Source: an uncultured Bacilli bacterium
Lineage (GTDB): Bacteria > Bacillota_I > Bacilli_A > RF39 > UBA660
NCBI GenBank assembly: GCA_947628745.1
Contig: CANRBB010000003.1
Location: 1 to 44,370 of the forward strand
Reading direction: 5' to 3'
Length of the DNA stretch: 44,370 nt
Shown: one piece after another, positions 20,417 to 30,220 of the stretch
Layout of the letters: each line of letters starts with the position of its first letter
Numbering within the stretch: the stretch's first letter is position 1
Position numbers and translations under genes: made by a program
The notes under the pieces: model-generated
Seen by the model: only the letters and a program-made list of their open reading frames with translations
The model's database searches: none
Told to the model about the DNA's origin: nothing

Positions 20417-20607
20417 ATACAATTCATTCTTAAAAATATTATTAGGGCTAGATCCTAAAATTTGCTAACAAAAGTTTTTCCATTGCTATTATGCTCGACA
20501 AACCACCATAGTACAGGTAAAAGAATAAATATGCTGATAATTTATTCATATAATAAAAAACTGCACATTCTGGATATAACAAATTGAACTGTACATTGTC
20601 GTAAATT

Positions 20608-20646
20608 GTAATTAAAAATTGTAATTAAAAATTGTAATTAAAAATT
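20608..20646 (+). repeat. 13-bp tandem repeat, 3 copies
   Basis: GTAATTAAAAATT repeated at 20608, 20621 and 20634, with a GTA remnant at 20647. Confidence 0.85.
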
Positions 20647-20647
20647 G

Positions 20648-20676
20648 TAGACAAATATATGAAAGTGTGGTACAAT
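20648..20676 (+). promoter_or_regulatory. Candidate promoter abutting the tandem repeat
   Basis: TAGACA, 17-bp spacer, TACAAT; GTACaatatGTAC palindrome over the -10. Confidence 0.5.
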
Positions 20677-20836
20677 ATGTACAATTTTATGTGCGACATA
20701 GTTTAACCAAATAAACTAGCAAAATAATAAATAGATGATTATATAAAATATAGTTTTTCTAATAAAAAAAGTATGTTATAATAGAAAAGTCTAAGCTAGT
20801 TGTTCAAATAAATAAAAATATGGGGAAGGGGTAGCA

Positions 20837-21505
20837 ATGAATAACGAATTAGAAATAGTGAGTGGTGAAACAGTTAATATGAAAGAGAGCATATATAATG
20901 TATTCAAAAGATTTATTGATATAATATGTGCTGTTATAGGGTGCCTATTATTGGTTCCTATTTCTTTACTTATAAAAGTATCTTATTTAATCAATAAAGA
21001 TTTTGATTCAATTTTTTTTACACAAGAAAGGATTGGCAAAAATGGTCAGCTCTTTAAGTTTTATAAATTTCGAACCATGGTGCCTAATGCGGATGAGATT
21101 TTGTATAAAACTTTAGAGATTGATAAAGTAGCAGCAGCCGAATATAGCAAAAATAAAAAACTAAAACATGATCCAAGAATTACTAAAGTAGGGAAAATAC
21201 TTAGAAAAACATCGATAGACGAATTACCACAATTAATTAATATTCTTAAAGGAGAAATGTCATTAATAGGAAATAGGCCTTATCTTCCACGAGAAAAAAA
21301 AGATATGGGAGAATATTATAATGATATAATTAAGACAAAACCAGGACTTACTGGATACTGGCAAGTAAATGGTAGAAGTTCTAAGACTTTTGAGGAAAGA
21401 TTGAAATTAGAAAGTTATTATTCTTTACATAAGAGTTTTAAGTTGGATGTAAAAATATTTTTAAAGACATTTAAGGTGGTACTTTTTTGCAAAGATGCTG
21501 GATAG
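20837..21505 (+). CDS. Initiating polyprenyl-phosphate sugar transferase (CpsE/WbaP C-terminal type)
   Basis: FKRFIDIICAVIGCLLLVPISLLI, ERIGKNGQLFKFYKFRTM, RKTSIDELPQLINILKGEMSLIGNRP, KPGLTGYWQVNGRS. Confidence 0.94.
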   Translation: MNNELEIVSGETVNMKESIYNVFKRFIDIICAVIGCLLLVPISLLIKVSYLINKDFDSIFFTQERIGKNGQLFKFYKFRTMVPNADEILYKTLEIDKVAAAEYSKNKKLKHDPRITKVGKILRKTSIDELPQLINILKGEMSLIGNRPYLPREKKDMGEYYNDIIKTKPGLTGYWQVNGRSSKTFEERLKLESYYSLHKSFKLDVKIFLKTFKVVLFCKDAG

Positions 21506-21552
21506 TTCAACATCTATACATATAACATAGATAGTTAGTGAGGTGTGTTTCT

Positions 21553-22674
21553 GTGAGAATAGCTATGATTGGTCATAAACGGATTCCATCTAGAGAAGGT
21601 GGAGTAGAGATAGTAGTTGAAGAACTATCAACAAGAATGGTATCCTTAGGACATGAAGTAACCTGTTACAATAGAAGTGGTAAACATGTTCTTAATAAAG
21701 ATGAAAAAATTAAAAATCTAGAAGAGTACAAAGGAGTAAAACTAAAAAAAGTACTTACAATAGATAAAAAAGGTTTAGCAGCTATGACATCATCATTCTT
21801 TGGAACATTAAAAATACTATTCTCTAAAGCAGAAGTAGTTCATTATCATGCAGAAGGACCTTGCGCTATGATCCCTATAATTAAATTTCTATCAAGAAAA
21901 AAAGTAGTAGCAACAATTCATGGGCTTGATTGGCAAAGAGCAAAATGGAAAAATGGCTTTGCTTCTAAATATATAAAATTTGGTGAAAAGATGGCTGCCA
22001 AATACGCAGATGAAATCATTGTTTTAAGCGAAAATGTAAAAGAATACTTCAGAAGGACGTATAATCGCGATACTCATTTTATACCTAATGGAGTTAACAA
22101 GCCAGAGATTATTAAATCAAAAATTATAAAAAAGAAATATTCATTAGACAAAGATGACTACTTCTTATTTTTAGGTAGAATGGTTCCAGAAAAAGGGATT
22201 CACTATTTAATAGAAGCATATAAAAACATTTTAACAGAAAAGAAATTAGTGATAGCTGGTGGAGCTAGTGACACTGATTCTTATTATGAAGAATTAAAAG
22301 AAATGGCAAAAGATAATGAAAATATTATCTTTACAGGATTTGTTCAAGGAAAAGAACTAGAAGAGTTATATAGTAATGCGTATGTCTATGTGTTACCAAG
22401 TGATCTTGAAGGAATGCCATTATCATTATTAGAAGCTATGAGTTATGGAAATTGTTGCCTAACTTCAGATATAGATGAATGTTCAGAAGTAATAGAAAAC
22501 AAAGGAATCACTTTTAGAAAATCAGATATAAAAGATTTAATGGAAAAATTGCAAAATTTGTCAGATGATAGTAAGAAAGTAGCAAAATACCAAAAGAATG
22601 CCCAAGTATTTATATTAAAAAAATATAATTGGGATGAAGTAGCTAAAAAAACTCTAAAGTTATATAGTAAGTAG
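21553..22674 (+). CDS. Family 4 glycosyltransferase (Cps2T/rhamnosyltransferase-like)
   Basis: VRIAMIGHKRIPSREGGVEIVVEELSTRM, FIPNGVNKPE, FLGRMVPEKGIHYLIEAYK, LPSDLEGMPLSLLEAMSYG; GTG start chosen by RBS position. Confidence 0.88.
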   Translation: MRIAMIGHKRIPSREGGVEIVVEELSTRMVSLGHEVTCYNRSGKHVLNKDEKIKNLEEYKGVKLKKVLTIDKKGLAAMTSSFFGTLKILFSKAEVVHYHAEGPCAMIPIIKFLSRKKVVATIHGLDWQRAKWKNGFASKYIKFGEKMAAKYADEIIVLSENVKEYFRRTYNRDTHFIPNGVNKPEIIKSKIIKKKYSLDKDDYFLFLGRMVPEKGIHYLIEAYKNILTEKKLVIAGGASDTDSYYEELKEMAKDNENIIFTGFVQGKELEELYSNAYVYVLPSDLEGMPLSLLEAMSYGNCCLTSDIDECSEVIENKGITFRKSDIKDLMEKLQNLSDDSKKVAKYQKNAQVFILKKYNWDEVAKKTLKLYSK

Positions 22675-22681
22675 GTGAAAT

Positions 22682-23697
22682 ATGAAAAAAGCAAGATATG
22701 AATCATTAAATGGACTAAGAACTATTGCTTGTATCGGTATAGTTCTTATGCACATTCGCTCTAATATTTATTATAAATTGGGAAATGATATAGTTAATAA
22801 TATAATTCAAGGATTTACAGATTTTGTTTATTTGTTCATGATTTTGTCGGCTTTTGGAATGTGCTGTGGCTATTACAATAAAGTAAAAAACAATGAGATG
22901 GATTTAGAGGTATTTTATCAAAGAAGATTTCAAAAAGTATTACCTTTCTTTGCTTTACTATTAATTATTAATGTGATTTATGAACATACTAGTTCTTCAT
23001 TAATAGAAGCCTTCTCTGAATTTACACTAATGTTTGGATTTATTCAAAAAGATATAAAAGTTTTGGGAGTAGCATGGTTTCTAGGTATAATATTTATATT
23101 TTATTTCATATTTCCATATTTTGTATACTTATTTTCTAATAAAAAACGAGCATGGTCTACAACACTAATAGCAATTGCCATGAATTTAGTTGGTGCATTT
23201 TATTTTCATATTGATAGGACAAACTTTTTTTATAGTTTCCTATATTTTTGCGTAGGAGGTCTAATATACCTATATAAGGATGATTTAATAAAACTTGTGT
23301 CTAAACACAGAATTATAACAATTTTACTAGTTTTTTTATCAATATTTATGTATTACGGTTTAGGCAATTTAAAAACAATACTGTTTATAAGAGTCATACC
23401 ACTATGTGTTTTGCTAATAGCATATGCTATTACGTTTAATTCAAAGATGTTGAACAATAATTTTACCCAAATAATAGGTGGGGGGGGGTTAGTATGGATA
23501 TTTATTTAAGCCATATGCTAGTGTTTAGAGTCGCTCAAAAACTTAACCTAGAACACATTTTCAAAAATGATTATTTATCGTACTTTACTATATCTATCAT
23601 AGTTTTAGTAGGAGCTTTTATCTTTTCAAAAAGTTTTCAGGTAATATTTAATAAAATAAAAAGGAGTATATATCATGAAAATACTATTAGTAAATAA
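22682..23697 (+). pseudogene. Acyltransferase-3 family O-acyltransferase, split by a G9 tract (frameshifted or phase-OFF)
   Basis: Frame 1 22682-23509 starts RYESLNGLRTIACIGIVLMHIRSN; C-terminal DIYLSHMLVFRVAQKL continues in another frame (23494-23697); junction at 23480-23488 = GGGGGGGGG. Confidence 0.85.
23480..23488 (+). repeat. Homopolymeric G9 tract inside acyltransferase-3 gene
   Basis: aataataGGTGGGGGGGGGTTAGTATGG. Confidence 0.9.
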
Positions 23698-24892
23698 ATT
23701 CCATTGGAATAAAGGTGGATCAGAAAAATACTATTTTGAATTAGGACAACTACTAAAAGAACATGGACATGAAGTAGCATATTTTTCAATGGAAGATGAA
23801 AAGAATATAAAAACTGGAGACAAAGAATATTTTGTTCCCAAGTTTGATTTAAATGCTAGTTCAAAATTAAAAGCACTAGATGTAATCTATAACAAAGAAA
23901 ACGAAAAAATAATGGAAAAGGCATTAGATGAATTTAAGCCTGATATTGTTCATTTGAATAACTTCCAAAGACAATTATCAGCTTCAATTATAAAGCCATG
24001 TACAAAAAGAAAAATTCCCATAGTATTTACAGCTCATGATGTACAAGCAATTTGTCCAGCAATTACTATGATGGATAATGATAATAATGTGTGTGAATTA
24101 TGTATGCATGGAAAGTACATGAATTGTATAAAGAAATCATGTAATAAAGGGTCTAAATTAAAAAGTATTCTAGGTGCTATAGAGGGATATTATTATCGAA
24201 GAAATAAAATATATACAGATAAGATTGACTATATAATTACACCATCTGAATTTTATAGAACCAAATTTATTGAAGATGGCATAGATAAATCTAAAGTAGA
24301 AGCAATACATAATTCAATAGATGTTTCAAACTACGATATAAAAACGCAAGATGATGGATATGCTCTATATTTTGGTAGATTATCAAAAGAAAAAGGAATA
24401 CTAAACTTAATAGAAGCCTTCTCTAAATGTGGCAATAACAGTATGTTGTATATAGCAGGGGATGGGCCCGAAAAAGAAAATATAGAAAAAATAATAAAAG
24501 AGAAAAAATTAAATAAAAGAATTAAATTATTAGGTTTCCTTAATAAAAAAGAAATGACAGAAATTACAAGAAAATGTAAGTTTGTCGTAGTACCAAGCAT
24601 CTGGTATGAAAACTGTCCATATTCAGTCCTAGAAACATTAGCTATAGGGAAACCAGTAATTGGTTCTAATATTGGTGGAATACCAGAATTAGTAAATCAT
24701 AAAGAAAATGGATATATATATAATACAATAGATGAATTAACAGAATATATGAACAAACTTTTTAATAATAAAGAAAAAGTCAAAGAGTTTAGTAAAAACT
24801 CTAAAGAGTTGGCAATTAGAAATTATTCAAGAGATGAATATTATAAAAAAATAGAAAGCATTTATCAAAAGTTATTAAGGAAGTGTAAATAA
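23675..24892 (+). CDS. Family 4 glycosyltransferase
   Basis: NKFHWNKGGSEKYYFELGQLLKEHGHEV, YFGRLSKEKGILNLIEAF, VVPSIWYENCPYSVLETLAIGKPVIGSNIGGIPELV. Confidence 0.92.
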   Translation: MKILLVNKFHWNKGGSEKYYFELGQLLKEHGHEVAYFSMEDEKNIKTGDKEYFVPKFDLNASSKLKALDVIYNKENEKIMEKALDEFKPDIVHLNNFQRQLSASIIKPCTKRKIPIVFTAHDVQAICPAITMMDNDNNVCELCMHGKYMNCIKKSCNKGSKLKSILGAIEGYYYRRNKIYTDKIDYIITPSEFYRTKFIEDGIDKSKVEAIHNSIDVSNYDIKTQDDGYALYFGRLSKEKGILNLIEAFSKCGNNSMLYIAGDGPEKENIEKIIKEKKLNKRIKLLGFLNKKEMTEITRKCKFVVVPSIWYENCPYSVLETLAIGKPVIGSNIGGIPELVNHKENGYIYNTIDELTEYMNKLFNNKEKVKEFSKNSKELAIRNYSRDEYYKKIESIYQKLLRKCK

Positions 24893-24893
24893 A

Positions 24894-26072
24894 ATGAAAG
24901 AGAAGAAATTAAACGGAACAGTAATAGTTACATATAGATGCAATGCAAGATGTACCATGTGTAATAGATATAAGTGTCCTTCTAAACCAGAAGAAGAATT
25001 ATCTATTGAAACTATTAAAAAACTACCTAAAATGTATTTTACAAATATAACTGGTGGAGAACCATTTATTAGAGAAGATTTACAAGATATAGTTGAAGAA
25101 TTATATAAAAAAAGCGATAGAATAGTTATTTCAACTAATGGGTTCTTTACTGATAGAATTATAGCTATGGCAAAAAGATTTCCTAACATTGGTATTAGAA
25201 TTTCTATTGAAGGTTTGGAACAGACCAATAATGAAATTAGAGGATTAAAAGACGGGTACAATAGAGGTTATACAACGTTAAAAAAACTAAAAGAAATGGG
25301 TATGAAAGATGTTGGCTTTGGTATGACCGTCCAAGATAAAAATGCCCCTGATTTAGTTCCTCTATATAACATATCAAATGAGATGAATATGGAATTCGCG
25401 ACTGCCTCACTTCATAATAGTTTTTACTTTGTTGAAGCCAAGAATATAATTCATGATAGACCAATGGTTGCCAAACATTTTGAAGATCTTGTAAATGAAT
25501 TATTAAATTCTAATTCACCTAAAAAATGGTTTAGAGCATATTTCAATCATGGATTAATTAATTACATATATGGTCAAAAAAGATTATTACCATGTGATAT
25601 GGCATTCGATACTTTCTTTATAGATCCATATGGAGATGTAATGCCATGTAATGGAACCAAAGATAAAGAAGTAATGGGTAACTTAAATGAATGTAAAACT
25701 TGGGATGAGTTATGGAATTCTAAGCAAGCAGAGGCGGTAAGAAGTAAAGTTAGACACTGCGACAGGCAATGTTGGATGATAGGTTCCGTTTCGCCAGCCA
25801 TGCATAAATATATTTGGAAACCAGCTTGGTGGGTATTTCGACATAAATTCTTAAGATTCTTTAAAAAGAAAAAATATTCAATGTATGAAAACAAAATTGT
25901 TAGAGACTTAAGAGATGGAAAAGTAACTAAAGAAGAACTTGATAAATGCTCAACATGTGATATGAATTGCATTATAAATGACGGCTTATCAAAAGCTTCT
26001 AAAGAGCAATTGAAAAATAAAACCGGTGAAGAAATAGTAGATGCAGATATAGCAAAACAAATGACAAAATAA
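24894..26072 (+). CDS. Radical SAM protein with SPASM-like C-terminal cysteines
   Basis: VTYRCNARCTMCNRY (CxxxCxxC), NITGGEPFIREDL, IDPYGDVMPCNGT, CDRQCWM, CSTCDMNC. Confidence 0.88.
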   Translation: MKEKKLNGTVIVTYRCNARCTMCNRYKCPSKPEEELSIETIKKLPKMYFTNITGGEPFIREDLQDIVEELYKKSDRIVISTNGFFTDRIIAMAKRFPNIGIRISIEGLEQTNNEIRGLKDGYNRGYTTLKKLKEMGMKDVGFGMTVQDKNAPDLVPLYNISNEMNMEFATASLHNSFYFVEAKNIIHDRPMVAKHFEDLVNELLNSNSPKKWFRAYFNHGLINYIYGQKRLLPCDMAFDTFFIDPYGDVMPCNGTKDKEVMGNLNECKTWDELWNSKQAEAVRSKVRHCDRQCWMIGSVSPAMHKYIWKPAWWVFRHKFLRFFKKKKYSMYENKIVRDLRDGKVTKEELDKCSTCDMNCIINDGLSKASKEQLKNKTGEEIVDADIAKQMTK

Positions 26073-26088
26073 GGGGGGATTTAATTAT

Positions 26089-27093
26089 ATGAAAACAAAG
26101 TTTGTCACTTGTATCAGTTATCATGGTACTGGTTCGGGTGCAGTTGATGATTTACTAAGAGAATTTGATAATTTTGCGAGTGCACCTTCAGAAGTAGAAT
26201 GCAGATATTTGCAAGATCCAGACGGTATTTCTGATTTAGAATACAATTTAATTGAAAATCCAAATAGATTGAATTCCGGTTTTGCTTTAAAAAGATATAT
26301 TATTTTCGCTAAAAAAATGGCATACACATACAGCAAAATATTTGGCATAAAATGGTTACAGTTATCAAAAAAATACGTGGCGTCGCTTTCTAAATTTTCC
26401 TATAAAGGATATTGGCATGGTGATTTAAGAATCATTTCTAAACCAAAACTATTTATATATTATTGTAGAAGAGCACTATCGAAAATAACGCCAAAAAAGT
26501 TTCGAAAGGCTACATATTATAATTATTTTCCTAATATTGACTCCTATCATTCATACATATCAGAAAAAGAATTTTTAGATAAAACTAGGAGGTATAGTGA
26601 GGATTTAGCTAATTTGATAAACAAAGAAAATAAAGAATATTTGGTATTAGACCAATTAATACCACCCTCAAATATAAAAAGATATATTAGATATATGAGT
26701 AATTTAAAGGTAATTATTGTGGATAGAGATCCCAGAGATACCTATCTGAATTCTGTATTACATAAAGACCATGTTCTTCCAAAAGAAGTAGAAAAATTTT
26801 GTGAAGTGTATAAAGATATAAGAAAAACTATAAATGAAGAAATTAAAAATAAAGATGTAATTTTAATTAAATTTGAAGATTTAATTTATAATTATGAAGA
26901 CTCAGTAAGTAAAATAACTAAATTTTTGGGAACAAATCTTAATCATCATGTAAAGAAAAAGGAAATTTTTAAACCGGATGAGTCAAAGCTAAATACTCGC
27001 CAATGGGAAAATCATTTAGAGTACAAAAAAGAAATAGAATATATAGAAACAAATTTAAAAAATTATCTATATAATTATGAGAAAGGTGAGTAG
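26089..27093 (+). CDS. Sulfotransferase-family protein
   Basis: SYHGTGSGAVDDLL resembles the 5'-PSB loop; KVIIVDRDPRDTYLNSV resembles the 3'-PSB region; KFEDLIYNYEDSVSKITKFLG. Confidence 0.65.
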   Translation: MKTKFVTCISYHGTGSGAVDDLLREFDNFASAPSEVECRYLQDPDGISDLEYNLIENPNRLNSGFALKRYIIFAKKMAYTYSKIFGIKWLQLSKKYVASLSKFSYKGYWHGDLRIISKPKLFIYYCRRALSKITPKKFRKATYYNYFPNIDSYHSYISEKEFLDKTRRYSEDLANLINKENKEYLVLDQLIPPSNIKRYIRYMSNLKVIIVDRDPRDTYLNSVLHKDHVLPKEVEKFCEVYKDIRKTINEEIKNKDVILIKFEDLIYNYEDSVSKITKFLGTNLNHHVKKKEIFKPDESKLNTRQWENHLEYKKEIEYIETNLKNYLYNYEKGE

Positions 27094-27847
27094 TATGAAC
27101 AAAATACCAAAAACAATTCATTATTGTTGGTTTGGAAGAAATAAAAAATCACGTGCTATAAAAAAATGTATTAATAGTTGGAAAAAATATATGCCTGATT
27201 ACAATATAATGGAGTGGAACGAGGATAGTTATGATTTATCCAAAGCCCCTAAATATGTGCAAGAAGCCTATGAAGCTAAGAAATATGCCTTTGTTAGCGA
27301 TTATGTAAGGTTATATGCATTAGAAAAGTATGGTGGAATATATTTTGATACAGACCTTGAAGTAATAAAAAATTTTGATAAATTATTAAAAAATAAAAAT
27401 GTAGTATTAGGTTTTCAAGGTAATTATCATTTGATGACTGCTTTTATTGCATGTATACCCAACTATTCGGTAATTCAACAATATCTTGGTGAATATAAAA
27501 AAAGATTATTTATAAAAGAGGATGGGACATATGATTTAACAACTAATCCACCAAGATTTACAGAATTATTTTGTGACTTAAAAGGATTAATTCCAAATGA
27601 AGAGTACCAAGAACTTGACGATGATATTGTAGTTTACCCAAAGGATTATTTTAGTGCTTACGACTTAAGCAATGATCATGAGGCTATAACAAACAATACA
27701 TACACCATTCATCACTATTTGGGAACATGGATTTCAAAAGGAAAATATAAGATGAAAGTAAAAAAAATCCTGGCAAAGGTATTGGGACTTGAAAATTATA
27801 AAAGATTAAAAAGAATAATAAAAGGAAAACGAAATGAAGGTAAATAA
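27077..27847 (+). CDS. GT32-type glycosyltransferase (DXD, Och1-like)
   Basis: KTIHYCWFGRNKKSRAIKKCINSWKKYMPDYNIMEWNEDSYD, FVSDYVRLYALEKYGGIYFDTDLEVIKNFD. Confidence 0.93.
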   Translation: MRKVSSMNKIPKTIHYCWFGRNKKSRAIKKCINSWKKYMPDYNIMEWNEDSYDLSKAPKYVQEAYEAKKYAFVSDYVRLYALEKYGGIYFDTDLEVIKNFDKLLKNKNVVLGFQGNYHLMTAFIACIPNYSVIQQYLGEYKKRLFIKEDGTYDLTTNPPRFTELFCDLKGLIPNEEYQELDDDIVVYPKDYFSAYDLSNDHEAITNNTYTIHHYLGTWISKGKYKMKVKKILAKVLGLENYKRLKRIIKGKRNEGK

Positions 27848-29081
27848 GAAAGATTTAATAACAATAATATTTATAATATTTTTCTGTTTGTTTGAAAATA
27901 TATTTTATTTAGTTGATACAACAAAAATAAGAATAGGTGGCATGTATATTTATGATAATTTGTGTCAAATGCTTTTTATTATAACAATGTTTTTAATTTC
28001 GGCTAAAATAAAAACAAGGTACCCCAATTCAATTTTTAAATATGACGTTATTGCCCTTATTGTTTTATCATTCATATCATCAATAACTGCATATATATAT
28101 GTTGCTCAGCCTATAAAAGAAGGATTACTTCAACAGTCGAGTTTTATATTAATATTACTGGCATATTTTCCTATCAGAAAAATTATTTTAAGTGAAAACT
28201 TTAATTATGATTTATTTAAAAGAAATTTTATTAAAATAGGCTACATCACCATAATATTGGCCCTTTTACACATAATATTTGGCAACTATTTTACAATAAT
28301 TCATGTGCAAGAAGCAGTTGATGTAATAAGATTATACTTAGATAGTTTTGCATGCGTTGTGATAGCTTTCTTTGGTATGGATGACTGGTTAAAGAACAGA
28401 AAATCGAGTTCCTTATTACCAGTAGTTATGGCATATATATATGAACTTTTCATAGGAAAAGGTAGATTAGAATTTGGTGCCTTAACAATTGCCATTGTTG
28501 TAGCTTTTATATTCAAAGATAAAGATTGGAGAAAATCGCTAAAATCCATTATTCTAGTAGTCATTGCTGCCATACTATTTTTTAATAGCAGTTATTCAAG
28601 TAGATTTCATGAGGCAATTGAAAACTTTTCATCAGAAGATCATGGAGTAAATAGTATGGGAGTAAGGTTAGATGCTAGAGTATTGTTTAAAGAACAACTG
28701 ACTGAAAATCCTGCTACCTTAATATTTGGATGTGGTTACCCATCATCAAATTGGGAAGCATCCGCAAAAAAAATAAAAAAAGATCATCATTATGGTCTTG
28801 TCGATAATGGCATATATGGTTTTGTTTATGTTTATGGTATACTTGGTCTATTTGTTCTTGCAAAATTATTTTTAAAAATATACAAGTTGTCTATAGCAGT
28901 GATGCGAAAAGAAAAGTGCTTTCTTTATTTAATGTTTATAATATTTATTACAATACTTTTATATAACATAGTATTTTGGTGGTATAAGCCAGCATGGACA
29001 TTAGGCCTTGTATTATTTATGACATTATTAGAAAAAAAATACATTGATTGGAGTAGAAAATCATATGGAGAAGATATTTAA
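27834..29081 (+). CDS. O-antigen/capsule polymerase (Wzy-like)
   Basis: Multi-TM ORF with a large hydrophilic loop, located among glycosyltransferase and flippase genes. Confidence 0.7.
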   Translation: MKVNKKDLITIIFIIFFCLFENIFYLVDTTKIRIGGMYIYDNLCQMLFIITMFLISAKIKTRYPNSIFKYDVIALIVLSFISSITAYIYVAQPIKEGLLQQSSFILILLAYFPIRKIILSENFNYDLFKRNFIKIGYITIILALLHIIFGNYFTIIHVQEAVDVIRLYLDSFACVVIAFFGMDDWLKNRKSSSLLPVVMAYIYELFIGKGRLEFGALTIAIVVAFIFKDKDWRKSLKSIILVVIAAILFFNSSYSSRFHEAIENFSSEDHGVNSMGVRLDARVLFKEQLTENPATLIFGCGYPSSNWEASAKKIKKDHHYGLVDNGIYGFVYVYGILGLFVLAKLFLKIYKLSIAVMRKEKCFLYLMFIIFITILLYNIVFWWYKPAWTLGLVLFMTLLEKKYIDWSRKSYGEDI

Positions 29082-30186
29082 AAATATAGTACGTAAAATA
29101 AATAACTTAACAATAAAAATTTTTAATCATATTTCAAAAAGTTATGGCAATTTTTACATCAAGTCCATTTGTGAAAGCCTAGAAAAAAATAGTGATTATT
29201 TTTATTCATATATTGTGAGGGCAAAAAATGCTAACAAAATCATGACTTATCCTTTGAATACTAAAAAGGAGCCTAAAATTGCTATCATTTTACAAGGACC
29301 TATTCATAGGGAATATAATTACACAATTGAAACGATTAAGTTATATAAGAAAAGTTATAGTAACGCAGTTATTATTGTCTCAACTTGGGATGACATAGAT
29401 AAAGTTGATTTAGATAAAATAAAAGATTTAAATGTAGAAGTAGTGACATCTGATAAACCGAAATTTACTGGAATTGGTAATATAAATTTTCAAATACGCT
29501 CAACTAAGGCTGGCTTAGAAAAAGCCAAAGAATTGGGCTGCGACTATGCCATAAAAACAAGAACTGATCAAAGGTATGAAAAAAACAATTTAATTGAATT
29601 TTTATTTTCACTTAAGGATGAATTTAAAATCGGAAATGATTTTGAATATCTAAAACAAAAAGAAAGAATCATAGTCGCACAAGGCACAAGCAAAAGTAAT
29701 ATGTTCATTCCATATTTTATTTCTGATTTCTTTTACTTTGGAACTGTCGATGATTTAATAAAATTATTCGATTATGATGAAATGATGGTAAGCGAAACTA
29801 AGGCAGACAGACAAAAAATTGGTAATGAATTAAAGCATAGACAAAGTATCATGGAATACATAGAGGGGCGAGCTCCTGAAATCATGATTATTAAAAATTA
29901 TATTTCTGAAAAAGGGAAGAGAAAAATAGAGAATAGTGTCAAAGACTATTGGAAATTTGTCAAAAGTAATTTAATAACCTTATCGCATGACGAAGTCGGC
30001 TTTTTCTGGGCAAAATATGAAAGACGTTTTATGGAAAACAATTGCAATTTTAAGTATTTTGATGATGGTAAATTGGAATCAAGATATACATGGAATTTTT
30101 CAAATTGGTTGTCATTATATAAAGGATATATTGAGTACGATTCAAAATATGAAGAATATCATCAAAAGAAGGCAGACATAATATAG
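29044..30186 (+). CDS. WavE-like polysaccharide biosynthesis protein
   Basis: KIAIILQGPIHREYNYTIETIKLYKKSYSNAVIIVSTWDD, YAIKTRTDQR; in-frame ATG alternative at 29065. Confidence 0.8.
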   Translation: MIGVENHMEKIFKNIVRKINNLTIKIFNHISKSYGNFYIKSICESLEKNSDYFYSYIVRAKNANKIMTYPLNTKKEPKIAIILQGPIHREYNYTIETIKLYKKSYSNAVIIVSTWDDIDKVDLDKIKDLNVEVVTSDKPKFTGIGNINFQIRSTKAGLEKAKELGCDYAIKTRTDQRYEKNNLIEFLFSLKDEFKIGNDFEYLKQKERIIVAQGTSKSNMFIPYFISDFFYFGTVDDLIKLFDYDEMMVSETKADRQKIGNELKHRQSIMEYIEGRAPEIMIIKNYISEKGKRKIENSVKDYWKFVKSNLITLSHDEVGFFWAKYERRFMENNCNFKYFDDGKLESRYTWNFSNWLSLYKGYIEYDSKYEEYHQKKADII

Positions 30187-30220
30187 AAAATACTACTGAT
30201 GATGTAAGAAAGGAAAGTAT

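Noticed and set aside
24331-25464. Several minus-strand ORFs opposite the GT4 and radical SAM genes
   Set aside because: Shadow ORFs of confidently assigned + strand genes.
29987-30181. 64-aa + strand ORF overlapping the WavE-like gene
   Set aside because: Alternate frame within a coherent longer CDS.
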